This document shows, piece by piece, positions 51,760 through 59,585 of a stretch of 64,000 bases of DNA. Position 1 is the first letter of the stretch, and each line of letters starts with the position of its first letter. Origin of the DNA: CAVTWH01 sp963850915 (GTDB lineage Bacteria > Actinomycetota > Actinomycetes > Mycobacteriales > Micromonosporaceae); the NCBI GenBank assembly GCA_963850915.1, contig CAWKND010000014.1:248001-312000 (forward strand), in the 5' to 3' direction. The notes below the pieces were generated by a model, which saw only the letters and a list, made by a program, of their open reading frames with translations, did no database searches and was not told the DNA's origin. Position numbers and translations under genes: made by a program.

Positions 51760-52515
51760 CTACTGGGCGGCGAGGACGTCCACCACGAAGATCAGCGCAC
51801 CGGCCGGCTGGCCACCGGTCGGGCTGTCGCCGTAGGCCAGGTCACTCGGGATGTCCAGCTGTACCCGGCTGCCTACGGTCACCCCGACCAGGCCCTGGTC
51901 CCAGCCCGGAATGACCTTGCCGGCACCGATCTGGAAGGAGGCCTGCTCGTTGCGCGACCAGGAGGAGTCGAACTCGGTGCCGTCGGCCCAGGTGACGCCC
52001 ACGTAGTTCACCGTGATCGTCTGCCCGGCGGTGACCTTGGGGCCGGTACCGGTGACCAGGTTGGTGACCTTGAGCGCGGTGGGCGCGGCGCCGTCACCCT
52101 TGGTGAGGGTCGGCTTTGCGCTCAGCGCCGCCGGTGCGCTCACGCTCGGCGTCGGTACGGCGCTCGCGGTGGCGCTGGCGCTCGCCGAGGCACTCGCCCC
52201 GGACGCGGCCGACGGCTTCTTCTTGCTGCCGGGGTTGAGCAGCAGGAACCCGCCGACCAGCAGGATGACGACCACGCCCGCGACGGCCGAGTAGGTGAGC
52301 ATCTGGCGACGCTGGCGGGCCTTGCGGCGCGCCTCGGCGGCGCGCCGGGACATTTCCTTCTTTGCCTGGCGGCGCACGCTGGCGGCCGATGGCCGGCGCT
52401 CCACCGCGGGGCGGACGGTGGGGATCTTGCCGGCTGGCGTTGGGATCGAATCCGGGCTCGCCTCGGCATTCTCTCCGGCGTCCTCGATGGTCCGGTCCTG
52501 CACGTCGTCGGTCAC
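51760..52515 (-). CDS. membrane-anchored FKBP-type peptidyl-prolyl isomerase
   Basis: A 251-residue protein. A basic cytoplasmic head (SVRRQAKKEMSRRAAEARRKARQRRQM) precedes one span (LTYSAVAGVVVILLVGGFLLL), then a Ser/Ala linker made of SASASA repeats. The C-terminal 105 residues are a single FKBP domain: ITVNYVGVTWADGTEFDSSWSRNEQASFQIGAGKVIPGWDQGLVGVTVGSRVQLDIPSDLAYG. It would assist folding of exported proteins at the outer face of the membrane. GAGGAG precedes the GTG. Confidence 0.93.
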   Translation of the reverse strand: MTDDVQDRTIEDAGENAEASPDSIPTPAGKIPTVRPAVERRPSAASVRRQAKKEMSRRAAEARRKARQRRQMLTYSAVAGVVVILLVGGFLLLNPGSKKKPSAASGASASASASATASAVPTPSVSAPAALSAKPTLTKGDGAAPTALKVTNLVTGTGPKVTAGQTITVNYVGVTWADGTEFDSSWSRNEQASFQIGAGKVIPGWDQGLVGVTVGSRVQLDIPSDLAYGDSPTGGQPAGALIFVVDVLAAQ

Positions 52516-52670
52516 TGCGCTGATCTCCTCGCGTGGGAGCGCCCAGGGGTTACGCTCCGCGTTGTCGCTGACCCTGAGACGGTACCTCCTGTACCCGTGA
52601 ATCCGGATGCCCTCAGGAGCGGGATTTCACCCGTTGAGCACCGTACTGGGCGCGGTGTCCGGCAAGCCGG

Positions 52671-53249
52671 TCACGCGGCCCGCCGCCGCTGCGCCTCAAC
52701 CTCCGCCCGGAGCCCCTCGAACGAGATCCTCGCCTCGTTGAGGATCTGCGTTGCCAGCCCGTCGCCGCGCAAGATGCCCAGCAGGATGTGGCCGTCGTCG
52801 ATGTGGTTGTCGCTGAGCCGGATCGCCTCCCGCACGGTGAGTCCCATCGTCTTGCGGGCGGCCGGGGTGAACCGGCGGGCCGAGGAGGTACGCCGGCCGG
52901 TGAACAGGCCCTGCCGGCGGGGTGCCGGGGGAGTCAACGCCTCGGGGCCGAAGCTCTCGGTGATCCGGGCGAGCACGGTGTCCAGGTCGATGCCGATCTC
53001 GCGCAGGGCGGCGGCGTCCTCGTCGTCGAGCAGCCGGGCCGGTCGCTCACCGAGCCGGCCGACCGCCGCGAGTACCTGATCATGCGTGAGCCCGGCCGCG
53101 GTGAGTACCGGATAGGCCGTCGTCGCCCGTTCGTCCAGCAGGGCGAGCAGCAGGTGCTCGGTACCGATCAGCGGGGCGTTGGTCGCCTTGGCTTCGTCCC
53201 GGGCCCGGACGACGACCTCGCGGGCCGGCACGGTGAAGCGCTCGAACAT
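52671..53249 (-). CDS. Clp N-domain protein without ATPase
   Basis: A 192-residue protein with two Clp-N repeats: FERFTVPAREVVVRARDEAKATNAPLIGTEHLLLALLDE and FTPAARKTMGLTVREAIRLSDNHIDDGHILLGILR. The AAA+ modules of ClpC or ClpA are missing, so it resembles the ClpC-adaptor or substrate-binding N-domain only. A variable basic linker lies between the repeats. AGGAGGA precedes the ATG. The upstream HTH gene overlaps its start by 82 bp, and such HTH/Clp-N pairs recur in actinomycetes. Confidence 0.9.
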   Translation of the reverse strand: MFERFTVPAREVVVRARDEAKATNAPLIGTEHLLLALLDERATTAYPVLTAAGLTHDQVLAAVGRLGERPARLLDDEDAAALREIGIDLDTVLARITESFGPEALTPPAPRRQGLFTGRRTSSARRFTPAARKTMGLTVREAIRLSDNHIDDGHILLGILRGDGLATQILNEARISFEGLRAEVEAQRRRAA

Positions 53250-53611
53250 CTAGTCCTCCTGGGAGCGGTCGGTCTTGGCGGGGTCGGTCTTAGCGGGGTC
53301 GGTCGCGGGTCGGGGTCGGTGTGGGCGGGGTCGGTGTGGGCGGGGTCGGTGGAGGCGCGGCCGTTGGAGGCGCGGTCGGTGTGGGCGGCGCGGTCGGTCG
53401 GGTGCCGGCCGGCGTACTTCTTGTGCACCGCCTGCTTGCTGACGTCCAGCGCGTCCGCGATCTCCTGCCAGGACCAGCCCTGCCGCCGCGCGTTGGCCAC
53501 CTGCAGCGCCTCCAGCGTCTCGGCGAGCTTGCGCAGCGCGAGGGCGGCGCGCAGGCCCTGGCGGGCGTCGCGGCCGCTGGCTGCGGCGGCGAGTGCGGTC
53601 GGATCAGTCAT
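53168..53611 (-). CDS. helix-turn-helix protein with repeat tail
   Basis: A 147-residue protein. Residues 20-62 (RAALALRKLAETLEALQVANARRQGWSWQEIADALDVSKQAVHKKYAGR) form a helix-turn-helix of the type paired with Clp-N genes. The rest is a low-complexity tail of TDPAHTDPAHTDP encoded by a minisatellite and running 82 bp into the Clp-N gene in another frame, so the natural protein in relatives is likely shorter. The promoter TTGACG, 17 nt, TAACGT ends 7 nt before the ATG, giving a leaderless mRNA, and operator palindromes overlap both boxes. Confidence 0.8.
   Translation of the reverse strand: MTDPTALAAAASGRDARQGLRAALALRKLAETLEALQVANARRQGWSWQEIADALDVSKQAVHKKYAGRHPTDRAAHTDRASNGRASTDPAHTDPAHTDPDPRPTPLRPTPPRPTAPRRTRCSSASPCRPARSSSGPGTKPRRPTPR
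53267..53400. repeat. minisatellite of GTCGGT-type units
   Basis: Roughly nine degenerate 15-bp units (GGGGTCGGTGTGGGC and variants) lie within the HTH gene tail. The array ends 18 bp short of the Clp-N start. Confidence 0.8.
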
Positions 53612-53614
53612 GCT

Positions 53615-53658
53615 GTCAACGTTAGTTGACCCGCGATTGGTCGTCAACTGTTGTTGAC
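53615..53658. promoter_or_regulatory. twin palindromes GTCAAC-N4-GTTGAC over the HTH promoter
   Basis: Two perfect copies of GTCAAC-N4-GTTGAC, starting at 53615 and 53643 (28 bp apart). On the minus strand their arms form the -35 (TTGACG) and flank the -10 (TAACGT) of the HTH gene. The HTH protein is the likely ligand, giving autoregulation. The divergent gene at 53736 could be controlled too. Confidence 0.75.
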
Positions 53659-53735
53659 GTCAGGCGGCGCGATGCGTCGGGCATCGGCCATCGAGCACCG
53701 TCGCGATCGTGGACGGCGTCGGGCATGATGAGCCG

Positions 53736-53996
53736 GTGATCCAATGGGAGTACGCGCGCCTGGAGTACCAAGCGACCGGGTCGTTCGGCAACGACAAGAA
53801 CCTGGACTGGGCGGCCAGCCTGCACCACCAGGGCGGCATCCTGCGGTGGGGTACCGACGAGAAGTTCGACGACATGAAGCACCTCAACCGGGCCGGGTCG
53901 CTGGGCTGGCAGTGCTACGACCGGGCGGCCATGCTGATCGGCGCCCCGCAGCGGCTCTACGCGGTCACCTACTCACTGCGCCGACCGGCCAACTGA
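53736..53996 (+). CDS. small hypothetical protein
   Basis: An 86-residue protein: IQWEYARLEYQATGSFGNDKNLDWAASLHHQGGILRWGTDEKFDDMKHLNRAGSLGWQCYDRAAMLIGAPQRLYAVTYSLRRP. It is Trp/Tyr-rich and looks beta-structured, like DUF4177-type small proteins with a WEY start and GW motif, but the match is only by eye. CATGAT ends 6 nt before the GTG. It is divergent from the HTH gene. Confidence 0.65.
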   Translation: MIQWEYARLEYQATGSFGNDKNLDWAASLHHQGGILRWGTDEKFDDMKHLNRAGSLGWQCYDRAAMLIGAPQRLYAVTYSLRRPAN

Positions 53997-54010
53997 CGGC
54001 GGCGTCCGGG

Positions 54011-54400
54011 TCAGTCCGGGCCGTCGCGCAGTGCGGCGACCCGGGCCACCAGGTCCACCGGGGGGTACCCGGCAGCTGACGCCTTGTCGGCGCACCCGGC
54101 AGTTGATGCTTTGTCGGGGTACCCGGCTGTTGATGCTTTGTCGGGGTACCCGACGGCCAGCACCTTGTCGCGGCTGGTCGCGCCCTGGTGCAGGGTGACA
54201 TCCGCCCGGCGTAGCCCGAGCGCGTCGGCCACCGCGTGCAGTACGGCCGCTGTAGCCCGCCCGTCCACGGCCGGCGCGCTGACCCGTACCACCAGCGCCG
54301 GCCCGTACCGTCCCGGATAGCTCCCGCCGACCGCGGTACGCGAGGCACCCGGCTTCACCCGCACGGCGATCAGTACCCGCTGCGCCTCCGCCCCGCCCAC
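54011..54400 (-). CDS. DUF167 (YggU-like) protein with repeat insertion
   Basis: A 129-residue DUF167 protein. RVLIAVRVKPGASRTAVGG, ALVVRVSAPAVDGRATAAVLHAVADALGLRRADVTLHQGATSRDKVLAV is the conserved domain. Where the family would end with a last strand, three 27-bp repeats insert GYPDKASTA units in frame. The function of DUF167 is unknown. It is convergent with the small hypothetical gene. Confidence 0.85.
   Translation of the reverse strand: MGGAEAQRVLIAVRVKPGASRTAVGGSYPGRYGPALVVRVSAPAVDGRATAAVLHAVADALGLRRADVTLHQGATSRDKVLAVGYPDKASTAGYPDKASTAGCADKASAAGYPPVDLVARVAALRDGPD
54063..54143. repeat. 27-bp in-frame tandem repeat
   Basis: Three copies of a 27-bp unit (GGTACCCGGCAGCTGACGCC... type) at 54063, 54090 and 54117, with a divergent fourth at 54144. 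Each adds nine codons to the DUF167 gene. Confidence 0.9.
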
Positions 54401-54479
54401 CGACTCATTCTCTCCTGCTCGTCTCCCGCGCCCTCCTGCGTGCGGACACCCGGATCGGGGGCGCCGGTAGGGTGGCGGC

Positions 54480-55310
54480 GTGCCCGAAGGTCACACGATC
54501 CACCGGCTGGCCCGGCGCCATCGCGAGCTGTTCGCCGGCGCGCCGGTACGGGTGGACAGCCCACAGGGCCGGTTCGCGGCCGGGGCGGCGCTGCTCGACG
54601 GGGCCGTGCTCACCGGTACCGAGGCCTACGGCAAGCACCTGCTGCACCACTTCACCGGCGGCCACACGCTGCACATCCACCTCGGCCTGTACGGCAAGTT
54701 CAGCGACGGCGAGGGCACGGCCCCCGAGCCGGTCGGCGAGATCCGGATGCGGCTGCGGGGCAGCGGGCACTGGTGCGAGCTGCGCGGACCGGCTGCGTGT
54801 GAGGTACTCACGCCGGTAGAGGTACAGGCGCTGCGGGACCGGCTGGGGGAGGACCCGCTGCGGCCGGATGCCGAGCCGGCACGGGCGTACCAGAAAATCT
54901 CCCGCAGCCCGACCGCGCTGGCCGCCCTGCTGCTCAACCAGTCCGTCGTCGCCGGCACCGGGTTGATCTTCGTCACCGAGGCGCTGTTCCGCGCCGGCCT
55001 GCCGCCGACGCTGCCCGGCCGGGCGCTGCGCCCGGCCGCCTGGCTGGCGCTCTGGACCGACCTGTGCGGGCTGATGGCCGAGGCGGTCGCGGCCGGCCGG
55101 ATCGACACCGTCCACAGTGGACACACGCCGGCCGCGATGGGCCGGCCGCCCCGGGTCGACCGGCACGGCGGCGAGGTCTACGTGTACCGCCGCCCGGGCC
55201 AGCCCTGCCTGGTCTGCGCCACCCCGGTCAGCCACGGTGAACTCGCCGGCCGCAACAGCTACTGGTGTACCCGCTGCCAACCCACCCGTCGCCGCGCCCG
55301 CTCCTCCTGA
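54480..55310 (+). CDS. nei: endonuclease VIII-like DNA glycosylase
   Basis: A 276-residue Fpg/Nei family DNA repair enzyme. After the initiator, Pro2-Glu3 (PEGHTIHRLARRHRELF) is the catalytic pair for base excision and strand cleavage. GKHLLHHF and LGLYGKF carry the conserved lysine. The C-terminal zinc finger is CLVCATPVSHGELAGRNSYWCTRCQ with four cysteines. The HTI after the Glu is typical of the actinobacterial Nei2 branch. TAGGGT ends 6 nt before the GTG, so the mRNA is probably leaderless. Confidence 0.93.
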   Translation: MPEGHTIHRLARRHRELFAGAPVRVDSPQGRFAAGAALLDGAVLTGTEAYGKHLLHHFTGGHTLHIHLGLYGKFSDGEGTAPEPVGEIRMRLRGSGHWCELRGPAACEVLTPVEVQALRDRLGEDPLRPDAEPARAYQKISRSPTALAALLLNQSVVAGTGLIFVTEALFRAGLPPTLPGRALRPAAWLALWTDLCGLMAEAVAAGRIDTVHSGHTPAAMGRPPRVDRHGGEVYVYRRPGQPCLVCATPVSHGELAGRNSYWCTRCQPTRRRARSS

Positions 55311-55373
55311 AACTTCCGCCCCGCCAGAAACCGCCGCCTGACGGCGATGGGCGACGGGCGACGCGCGGACGGC

Positions 55374-55838
55374 TCAGGCGTGCTGGGCGCGGGCCTCGGC
55401 CATGCCCTGGTTGGCCAGTGCGTCGGCCCGCTCGTTGCCCGGGTCCCCGCTGTGCCCCTTGACCCACAGCCAGTGCACGTCGTGCCGCTCGACCGCGCTG
55501 GCCAGCCGCTGCCACAGGTCGGCGTTCTTCACCGGCTGCTTCGCCTTGGTCTGCCAGCCGTTGCGTACCCAGCCGGGCAGCCAGGTGGTGATCCCGCTGC
55601 GCAGGTAGGTGCTGTCCGTGTGCAGATGTACCGTCGCCGGCCGGGTCAGGCTCTCCAGCGCCCGGATGGCCGCCATCAGCTCCATCCGGTTGTTGGTGGT
55701 CTGCGGGTACTCGCCGCCGCACAGTTCCTTGCGGTGCGCTCCGTAGCTCAGTACCGCCCCCCAGCCACCAGGTCCGGGATTGCCACTGCACGCCCCGTCC
55801 GTGTAGATCTCCACCACCGTGCCGGTTCCCTCTGCCAC
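55374..55838 (-). CDS. rnhA: ribonuclease HI
   Basis: A 154-residue RNase HI that cuts RNA in RNA-DNA hybrids. The active-site residues are D14 in YTDGACSGNPGPGGWG, E53 in TTNNRMELMAAIRAL, D75 in LHTDSTYLRSGI and the Asp in GNERADALANQG, with the catalytic His in WVKGHSGD. TACCTT ends 6 nt before the GTG. The frame is open further upstream but that part overlaps the divergent STAS gene. Confidence 0.96.
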   Translation of the reverse strand: MAEGTGTVVEIYTDGACSGNPGPGGWGAVLSYGAHRKELCGGEYPQTTNNRMELMAAIRALESLTRPATVHLHTDSTYLRSGITTWLPGWVRNGWQTKAKQPVKNADLWQRLASAVERHDVHWLWVKGHSGDPGNERADALANQGMAEARAQHA

Positions 55839-55901
55839 CGCGTCAAGGTACCCGCCAACCGAGGCGGGCGTACCCGACCTCACTGGGGGTAGGGTGCTCG
55901 C

Positions 55902-56249
55902 GTGACCACACTGGCTGTTGAGCTGGCGCCCGCGGGCGAGGACGGTATCGCCTGGCTGACCGCCCGTGGCGAGCTGGACATGGACACCGCCGAGGCGCTG
56001 GAGCAGGCGGTCGCCAGGCTGCTGAGCGGTGGCCCGAGCGTGCTCGCCATCGACTTCTCCGGCGTCTCGTTCTGCGACTCCAGCGGCATCGGCGCGTTGA
56101 TCCGCGCACACAAGGTCGCCGCGGCACACAGTTGCCGGCTGGAGCTGCACCGGGTGGACCCCGATGTGCGCCGCGTCTTCGACCTCGTCGGGCTTGACCG
56201 ACCGGCTGATCGCGGGCGCCTGACCTGCGGGTACGCCGTCCGGATCTGA
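55902..56249 (+). CDS. STAS-domain anti-anti-sigma factor
   Basis: A 115-residue SpoIIAA/RsbV-like antagonist. LTARGELDMDTAEALEQAVARLL, VLAIDFSGVSFCDSSGIGALIRAHKVAAAHSCRLELHRVDPDVRRVFDLVGL carries the phosphorylatable serine in CDSSG. Unphosphorylated protein would free a SigB/F-like sigma factor from its anti-sigma kinase; both such genes follow within 2.5 kb. TAGGGT ends 6 nt before the GTG. Confidence 0.93.
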   Translation: MTTLAVELAPAGEDGIAWLTARGELDMDTAEALEQAVARLLSGGPSVLAIDFSGVSFCDSSGIGALIRAHKVAAAHSCRLELHRVDPDVRRVFDLVGLDRPADRGRLTCGYAVRI

Positions 56250-56589
56250 CTACTCTCAGTAGTTCTCGATCTGCGCTGCGTTGGGCGGGCCGCTCCACTG
56301 TGGACAGGTCGGGACCGATGACGACCCGACCGCATAATCGGGGTTATTTGGGCAAATCCGACCACATGGGTCCTCCGAATAGGAATTCAAATCCGATCCA
56401 CCGGAGGATTGTGCGCTGTGGAATCTTGTGCTTCGTGAACAGGTTCCGCTAGGCTCCTCCTGAGGGCACAGTTACCCGCTGTGGCCGACGTTCCGCAGAG
56501 CCGGCCCACCGGTCGGTGGTCGCCAATCCACCAGCCCTCGGCTGGCTGGGACGCGACCGAGATGCAGCACCGCGACAGTGGAGGACGAC
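56250..56589. promoter_or_regulatory. 340-bp region with inverted repeat and sigma-gene promoter
   Basis: After the STAS gene, GGTCGGG (56307-56313) and CCCGACC (56325-56331) form a terminator-like repeat. TTGTGC (56426-56431), 18 nt, TAGGCT (56450-56455) is a plausible promoter for the sigma factor, 135 bp before its ATG, leaving a long leader. A TCCACTGTGGA palindrome is at 56294. No gene was seen. Confidence 0.5.
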
Positions 56590-57435
56590 ATGCCAGGGCT
56601 CGCCACGATAACGACTGCACCTCCTGCCATTGAGCAGGCCCCCGTTGACCACACCGATCTTGCCGCGCAGCGGGAGAGTGCCGCCGAGGCGCTTGCCGCC
56701 GTTGCCCACCTCGATGTCGAGAGCCCGGCCCGCCGTCGGGTACGCGACCGGGTGATCTGCGAGCACATGTCCTTCGCGCGCGGCCTGGCACTACGCTTCG
56801 CCGGTCGCGGCGAGCCGGTCGACGACCTGATCCAGGTGGCCACCGTCGGACTGATCAAGGCGGTCGACCGGTTCGACGCCGAGCGCGGCGCCTCGTTCGC
56901 CGGCTTCGCCACCCCGACCATCCTCGGCGAGCTGCGCCGGCACTTCCGCGACACGGCCTGGGACATGCACGTCTCCCGCCGGCTGCAGGAGCTGCACCTG
57001 GAAATCAACAACGTCACGGTTGAGCTGACCCAGCGGCTGGGCCGCTCGGTCACCGCCGAGGACATCGCCGAGCGACTGGCCATCACGGTCGACGACGTGC
57101 GCAGCGCCCAGGCGTGTGGCACGGCATACAACGTGCGGTCGTTGAACACCCTGGTGATGACCGACGGCGACGGGGACACCGAGACCGAGCTGGGCGACCT
57201 GCTGGGTACCACGGACACCGACATCGACAGCTTCGCCGACCGGCACAGCGTGCTCCAGCTCCTCGGCGCACTGCCCCCGCGTGACCAGCGCGTACTCGGG
57301 CTGCGCTTCTACGACAACATGACCCAGACCCAGATCGCCGAGCAGCTGGGCGTCTCCCAGATGCAGGTGTCCCGGCTCCTCAGTGCGGCGCTGCGCAAGC
57401 TGCGCGACGCCCTGCTGGCCGAAGACGCGGAGTAA
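56590..57435 (+). CDS. SigB/SigF-type stress sigma factor
   Basis: A 281-residue group 3 sigma factor. Region 2: ICEHMSFARGLALRFAGRGEPVDDLIQVATVGLIKAVDRFDAERGASFAGFATPTILGELRRHFRDTAW. Region 3: VSRRLQELHLEINNVTVELTQRLGRSVTAEDIAERL. Region 4: ALPPRDQRVLGLRFYDNMTQTQIAEQLGVSQMQVSRLLSAALRKLR. This is the family that reads general-stress promoters and is held by anti-sigma kinases. STAS genes on both sides fit that control. The N-terminal 35 residues are not conserved. Confidence 0.95.
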   Translation: MPGLATITTAPPAIEQAPVDHTDLAAQRESAAEALAAVAHLDVESPARRRVRDRVICEHMSFARGLALRFAGRGEPVDDLIQVATVGLIKAVDRFDAERGASFAGFATPTILGELRRHFRDTAWDMHVSRRLQELHLEINNVTVELTQRLGRSVTAEDIAERLAITVDDVRSAQACGTAYNVRSLNTLVMTDGDGDTETELGDLLGTTDTDIDSFADRHSVLQLLGALPPRDQRVLGLRFYDNMTQTQIAEQLGVSQMQVSRLLSAALRKLRDALLAEDAE

Positions 57436-57524
57436 CGGCCCCCCACCCCGACTCCGCGTCCGGTCGGCGCACGCCAACGGCACTCCCACGCAACCTCGGG
57501 TCAGCGTGTGAGTGCCGTTGGCGT
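57425..57524 (+). terminator. two hairpins after the sigma factor gene
   Basis: ACGCGGAGT (57425-57433) pairs with ACTCCGCGT (57451-57459) across the stop codon. Then ACGCCAACGGCACTC (57471-57485) pairs perfectly with GAGTGCCGTTGGCGT (57510-57524), with a nested CACGC/GCGTG. The second is a 15-bp stem and probably the main terminator. Confidence 0.75.
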
Positions 57525-57711
57525 CTGCGCCGGCCCGGCGCGGGGTGGGTGGGTACCGACCGGAATGTGACTCCGGCGATTCGACTGGCACGATAACGGG
57601 TAGCTACATCTAACGGGGGTTTGACCGATCGACGTTGACGCCGCGTTCGGTAACGGACCGGGGTCGGGTCGATAGAGAGACGGGTGGCGCTGCGATGGGC
57701 ATCTGGGAATC

Positions 57712-58497
57712 GTGCTCGGAAGCGGGGCGTTGATGGGCGGCTTCGCGGCGACCGTCTCCGAGCGGCTGCCGGTCGCGGTCGTGGGGCTGGCCGGCCCACT
57801 CGACCAATTCGCGCTCCCGACCTGCCTGGTGACCCTGCGCGACTGCCTGGCTGACCAGCCGCAGGCGGTGGTACTGGACATGACGCGGCTGACCCAGGTC
57901 ACCGACCGGGCGGCGAGCGCGTTCGTCGACTTCGCCGCCGAGTCCTCCCGCTGGCCCGGTGCCGACCTGTTGCTGTGCGGCGGCTCGACCGACGTGGTGC
58001 GCTCGGTCGCCCAGGTGGCCAGCCAGCCGAGCGTTGAGCTGTTCGGCTCGGTGGCGGCGGCCCGGGAGGCGCACCACTGGCTGCCCGACCGGCGCCGTGA
58101 CTCGGTGGTGCTGATACCCGACCGGACCGCCCCCGAAGTGGCGCGCGTGCTCGTCAAGGAGGCGTGCGAGGAGTGGGGGGTACGCCGGCTGTCCCGGCTG
58201 GGCCAGTTGATCATTTCGGAGCTGGTGACCAACGGGGTGGTACACGCGCGTACCGAGCTGCGGGTGACCGTGCGCTTCTCCGGTCGTACCCTCTCGCTGG
58301 CGGTACGCGACGGGGATCCCCGGCTGCTGCACCCGCCGGGCGGTGGCGTCGAGGCGGACAACCACGGGTACGGCCGCGGACTGCTCATCGTCGACTCGAT
58401 GGCCGACTCGTGGGGCTGTACCCCCACCGCCGACGGCAAGGTCACCTGGGCCACCCTGGACCTGCCGGACACCGCCCCCAACCCCAGCCAGAACTGA
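57712..58497 (+). CDS. STAS and HATPase fusion, anti-sigma regulator
   Basis: A 261-residue protein. The first 120 residues are STAS-like (VGLAGPLDQFALPTCLVTLRDCLADQPQAVVLDMTRLTQVTDRAASAFVDFAAE), with Thr-Asp in place of the usual phospho-Ser neighbourhood. From residue 140 an RsbW-like HATPase follows: LGQLIISELVTNGVVHARTELRVTVRFSGRTLSLAVRDGDP and HGYGRGLLIVDSMADSWGCTPTADGKVTWATLDL. Such fusions act on SigB/F-type sigma factors. ATG 57733 is an alternative start. Confidence 0.88.
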   Translation: MLGSGALMGGFAATVSERLPVAVVGLAGPLDQFALPTCLVTLRDCLADQPQAVVLDMTRLTQVTDRAASAFVDFAAESSRWPGADLLLCGGSTDVVRSVAQVASQPSVELFGSVAAAREAHHWLPDRRRDSVVLIPDRTAPEVARVLVKEACEEWGVRRLSRLGQLIISELVTNGVVHARTELRVTVRFSGRTLSLAVRDGDPRLLHPPGGGVEADNHGYGRGLLIVDSMADSWGCTPTADGKVTWATLDLPDTAPNPSQN

Positions 58498-58524
58498 CAG
58501 TCCGCCATCGGGCGGGAGTGTCAG
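58494..58524 (+). terminator. hairpin at the STAS-HATPase stop
   Basis: CTGACA (58494) with CGCC and GGCG with TGTCAG (58519) form an interrupted 10-bp stem covering the stop codon. No T-tract. Confidence 0.45.
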
Positions 58525-58546
58525 AGGTGCGTGCCATGCTGGTCAG

Positions 58547-59095
58547 GTGACCCCGGAGGACCTCGCCCACCTACGTCGAGCGCGTGACTTCATGGACCGC
58601 GAATACGCCCGGCCGCTGGACGTACCGGCGATGGCCCGGGCCGCGCTGATGTCCCCGTCGCACTTCTCCCGCCAGTTCCGCGCGGCCTACGGCGAGACGC
58701 CCTACGGATACCTGATGACCCGGCGGATCGAGCGGGCCAAGGCGCTGCTGCGCCTCGGCGACCGCAGCGTCACCGAGGTGTGCATGCTGGTCGGCTGCAG
58801 TTCGCTGGGCTCGTTCAGCGCCCGGTTCACCGAGATCGTCGGCGAGTCGCCGAGCGCCTACCGGGCCCGTGACCACCGCCCGGCCGCCGTGGTACCCGCG
58901 TGCTACGCGAAGGCGATGACCCGGCCGCCGCGCACCCCGGCCGCGCGTGCGAGGGCGCTGCCACCAGACGAGGCTCTGCCACGGGACGAGGCTCTGCCAC
59001 AAGACGAGGCTCTGCCACAAGACGAGGCTGTGCCGGCAGACGAGCAGGATCGGAGAAGCTCGGACGGGACGGCTCGCGTAGCGTCGCCGGTATGA
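58547..59095 (+). CDS. AraC family regulator with repeat tail
   Basis: A 182-residue protein that is almost only an AraC DNA-binding domain: RARDFMDREYARPLDVPAMARAALMSPSHFSRQFRAAYGETPYGYLMTRRIERAKALLRLGDRSVTEVCMLVGCSSLGSFSARFTEIVGESPSAYR. The tail holds DEALPRDEALPQDEALPQDEAVP, from 18-bp DNA repeats (about 58961-59040). No effector domain is present. The stop overlaps the ATG of a VOC-protein gene (ATGA), so it probably controls that gene. CATGCT ends 6 nt before the GTG. Confidence 0.9.
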   Translation: MTPEDLAHLRRARDFMDREYARPLDVPAMARAALMSPSHFSRQFRAAYGETPYGYLMTRRIERAKALLRLGDRSVTEVCMLVGCSSLGSFSARFTEIVGESPSAYRARDHRPAAVVPACYAKAMTRPPRTPAARARALPPDEALPRDEALPQDEALPQDEAVPADEQDRRSSDGTARVASPV

Positions 59096-59496
59096 CCATC
59101 AAGTTGACAATCGGTATCATTTCAGTCCATGACCAGGACGAGGCGCTGAAGTTCTACCGGGACGCCCTCGGCCTGCAAGTCACCAACGACGTCCCGTTCG
59201 ACCAGTACCGCTGGCTGACCGTGGCCTCGCCGGACCAGCCCGACGTCGAGATCCTGCTGGAGAAGGTCGGCATGGGGCGCGGCAACGACGTCACCGAGCT
59301 GGAGCAGCTGCTGGCCAAGGGGTCACTCAACGGGCTGATCTTCCAGGTGGACTCCGTGGACAAGGTGTTCGAGCGGCTGCGCGGCGCCGGCTACGACGTC
59401 ATGCAGGAGCCGATCGACCAGGAGTACGGGGTACGCGACTGCGGGTTCCGTGACCCGTCCGGCAACATGATCCGCTTCTCCCAGCCGCTCGGCTGA
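59092..59496 (+). CDS. VOC superfamily protein
   Basis: A 134-residue glyoxalase/bleomycin-resistance-fold protein. IKLTIGIISVHDQDEALKFYRDALGLQVTNDVPFDQYRWLTVASPDQPDVEILLEK and LNGLIFQVDSVDKVFERLRGAGYDVMQEPIDQEYGVRDCGFRDPSGNMIRFSQ are the paired beta-alpha-beta modules. Substrate unknown. Coupled to the AraC regulator by a 4-bp overlap; AraC/VOC pairs of this kind are common in actinomycetes. Confidence 0.9.
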   Translation: MTIKLTIGIISVHDQDEALKFYRDALGLQVTNDVPFDQYRWLTVASPDQPDVEILLEKVGMGRGNDVTELEQLLAKGSLNGLIFQVDSVDKVFERLRGAGYDVMQEPIDQEYGVRDCGFRDPSGNMIRFSQPLG

Positions 59497-59517
59497 CTGC
59501 CCCGCCGGGCGCGCCCG

Positions 59518-59585
59518 CCGGTCAGGTGACCCTGCCGGTCAGGTGACCCTGCCGGTCAGGTGACCCTGCCGGTCAGGTGACCCGG
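59518..59585. repeat. four 17-bp repeats at the kynU 3' end
   Basis: CCGGTCAGGTGACCCTG occurs four times head to tail (59518, 59535, 59552, 59569). Each unit holds the small inverted repeat GGTCA-GG-TGACC. The last copy contains the kynU stop codon. The array fills the gap between convergent genes and could act as a multi-hairpin terminator. Confidence 0.9.

Noticed and set aside
53267..53400. Minisatellite as an origin iteron array
   Set aside because: Units are degenerate, inside a coding tail, and no DnaA boxes or replication genes are near.
57618..57660. SigB-type promoter (GTTT...GGGTA) before the STAS-HATPase gene
   Set aside because: GTTT and GGTAAC are present but the spacing is about 26 nt, far from the 14-16 nt required.
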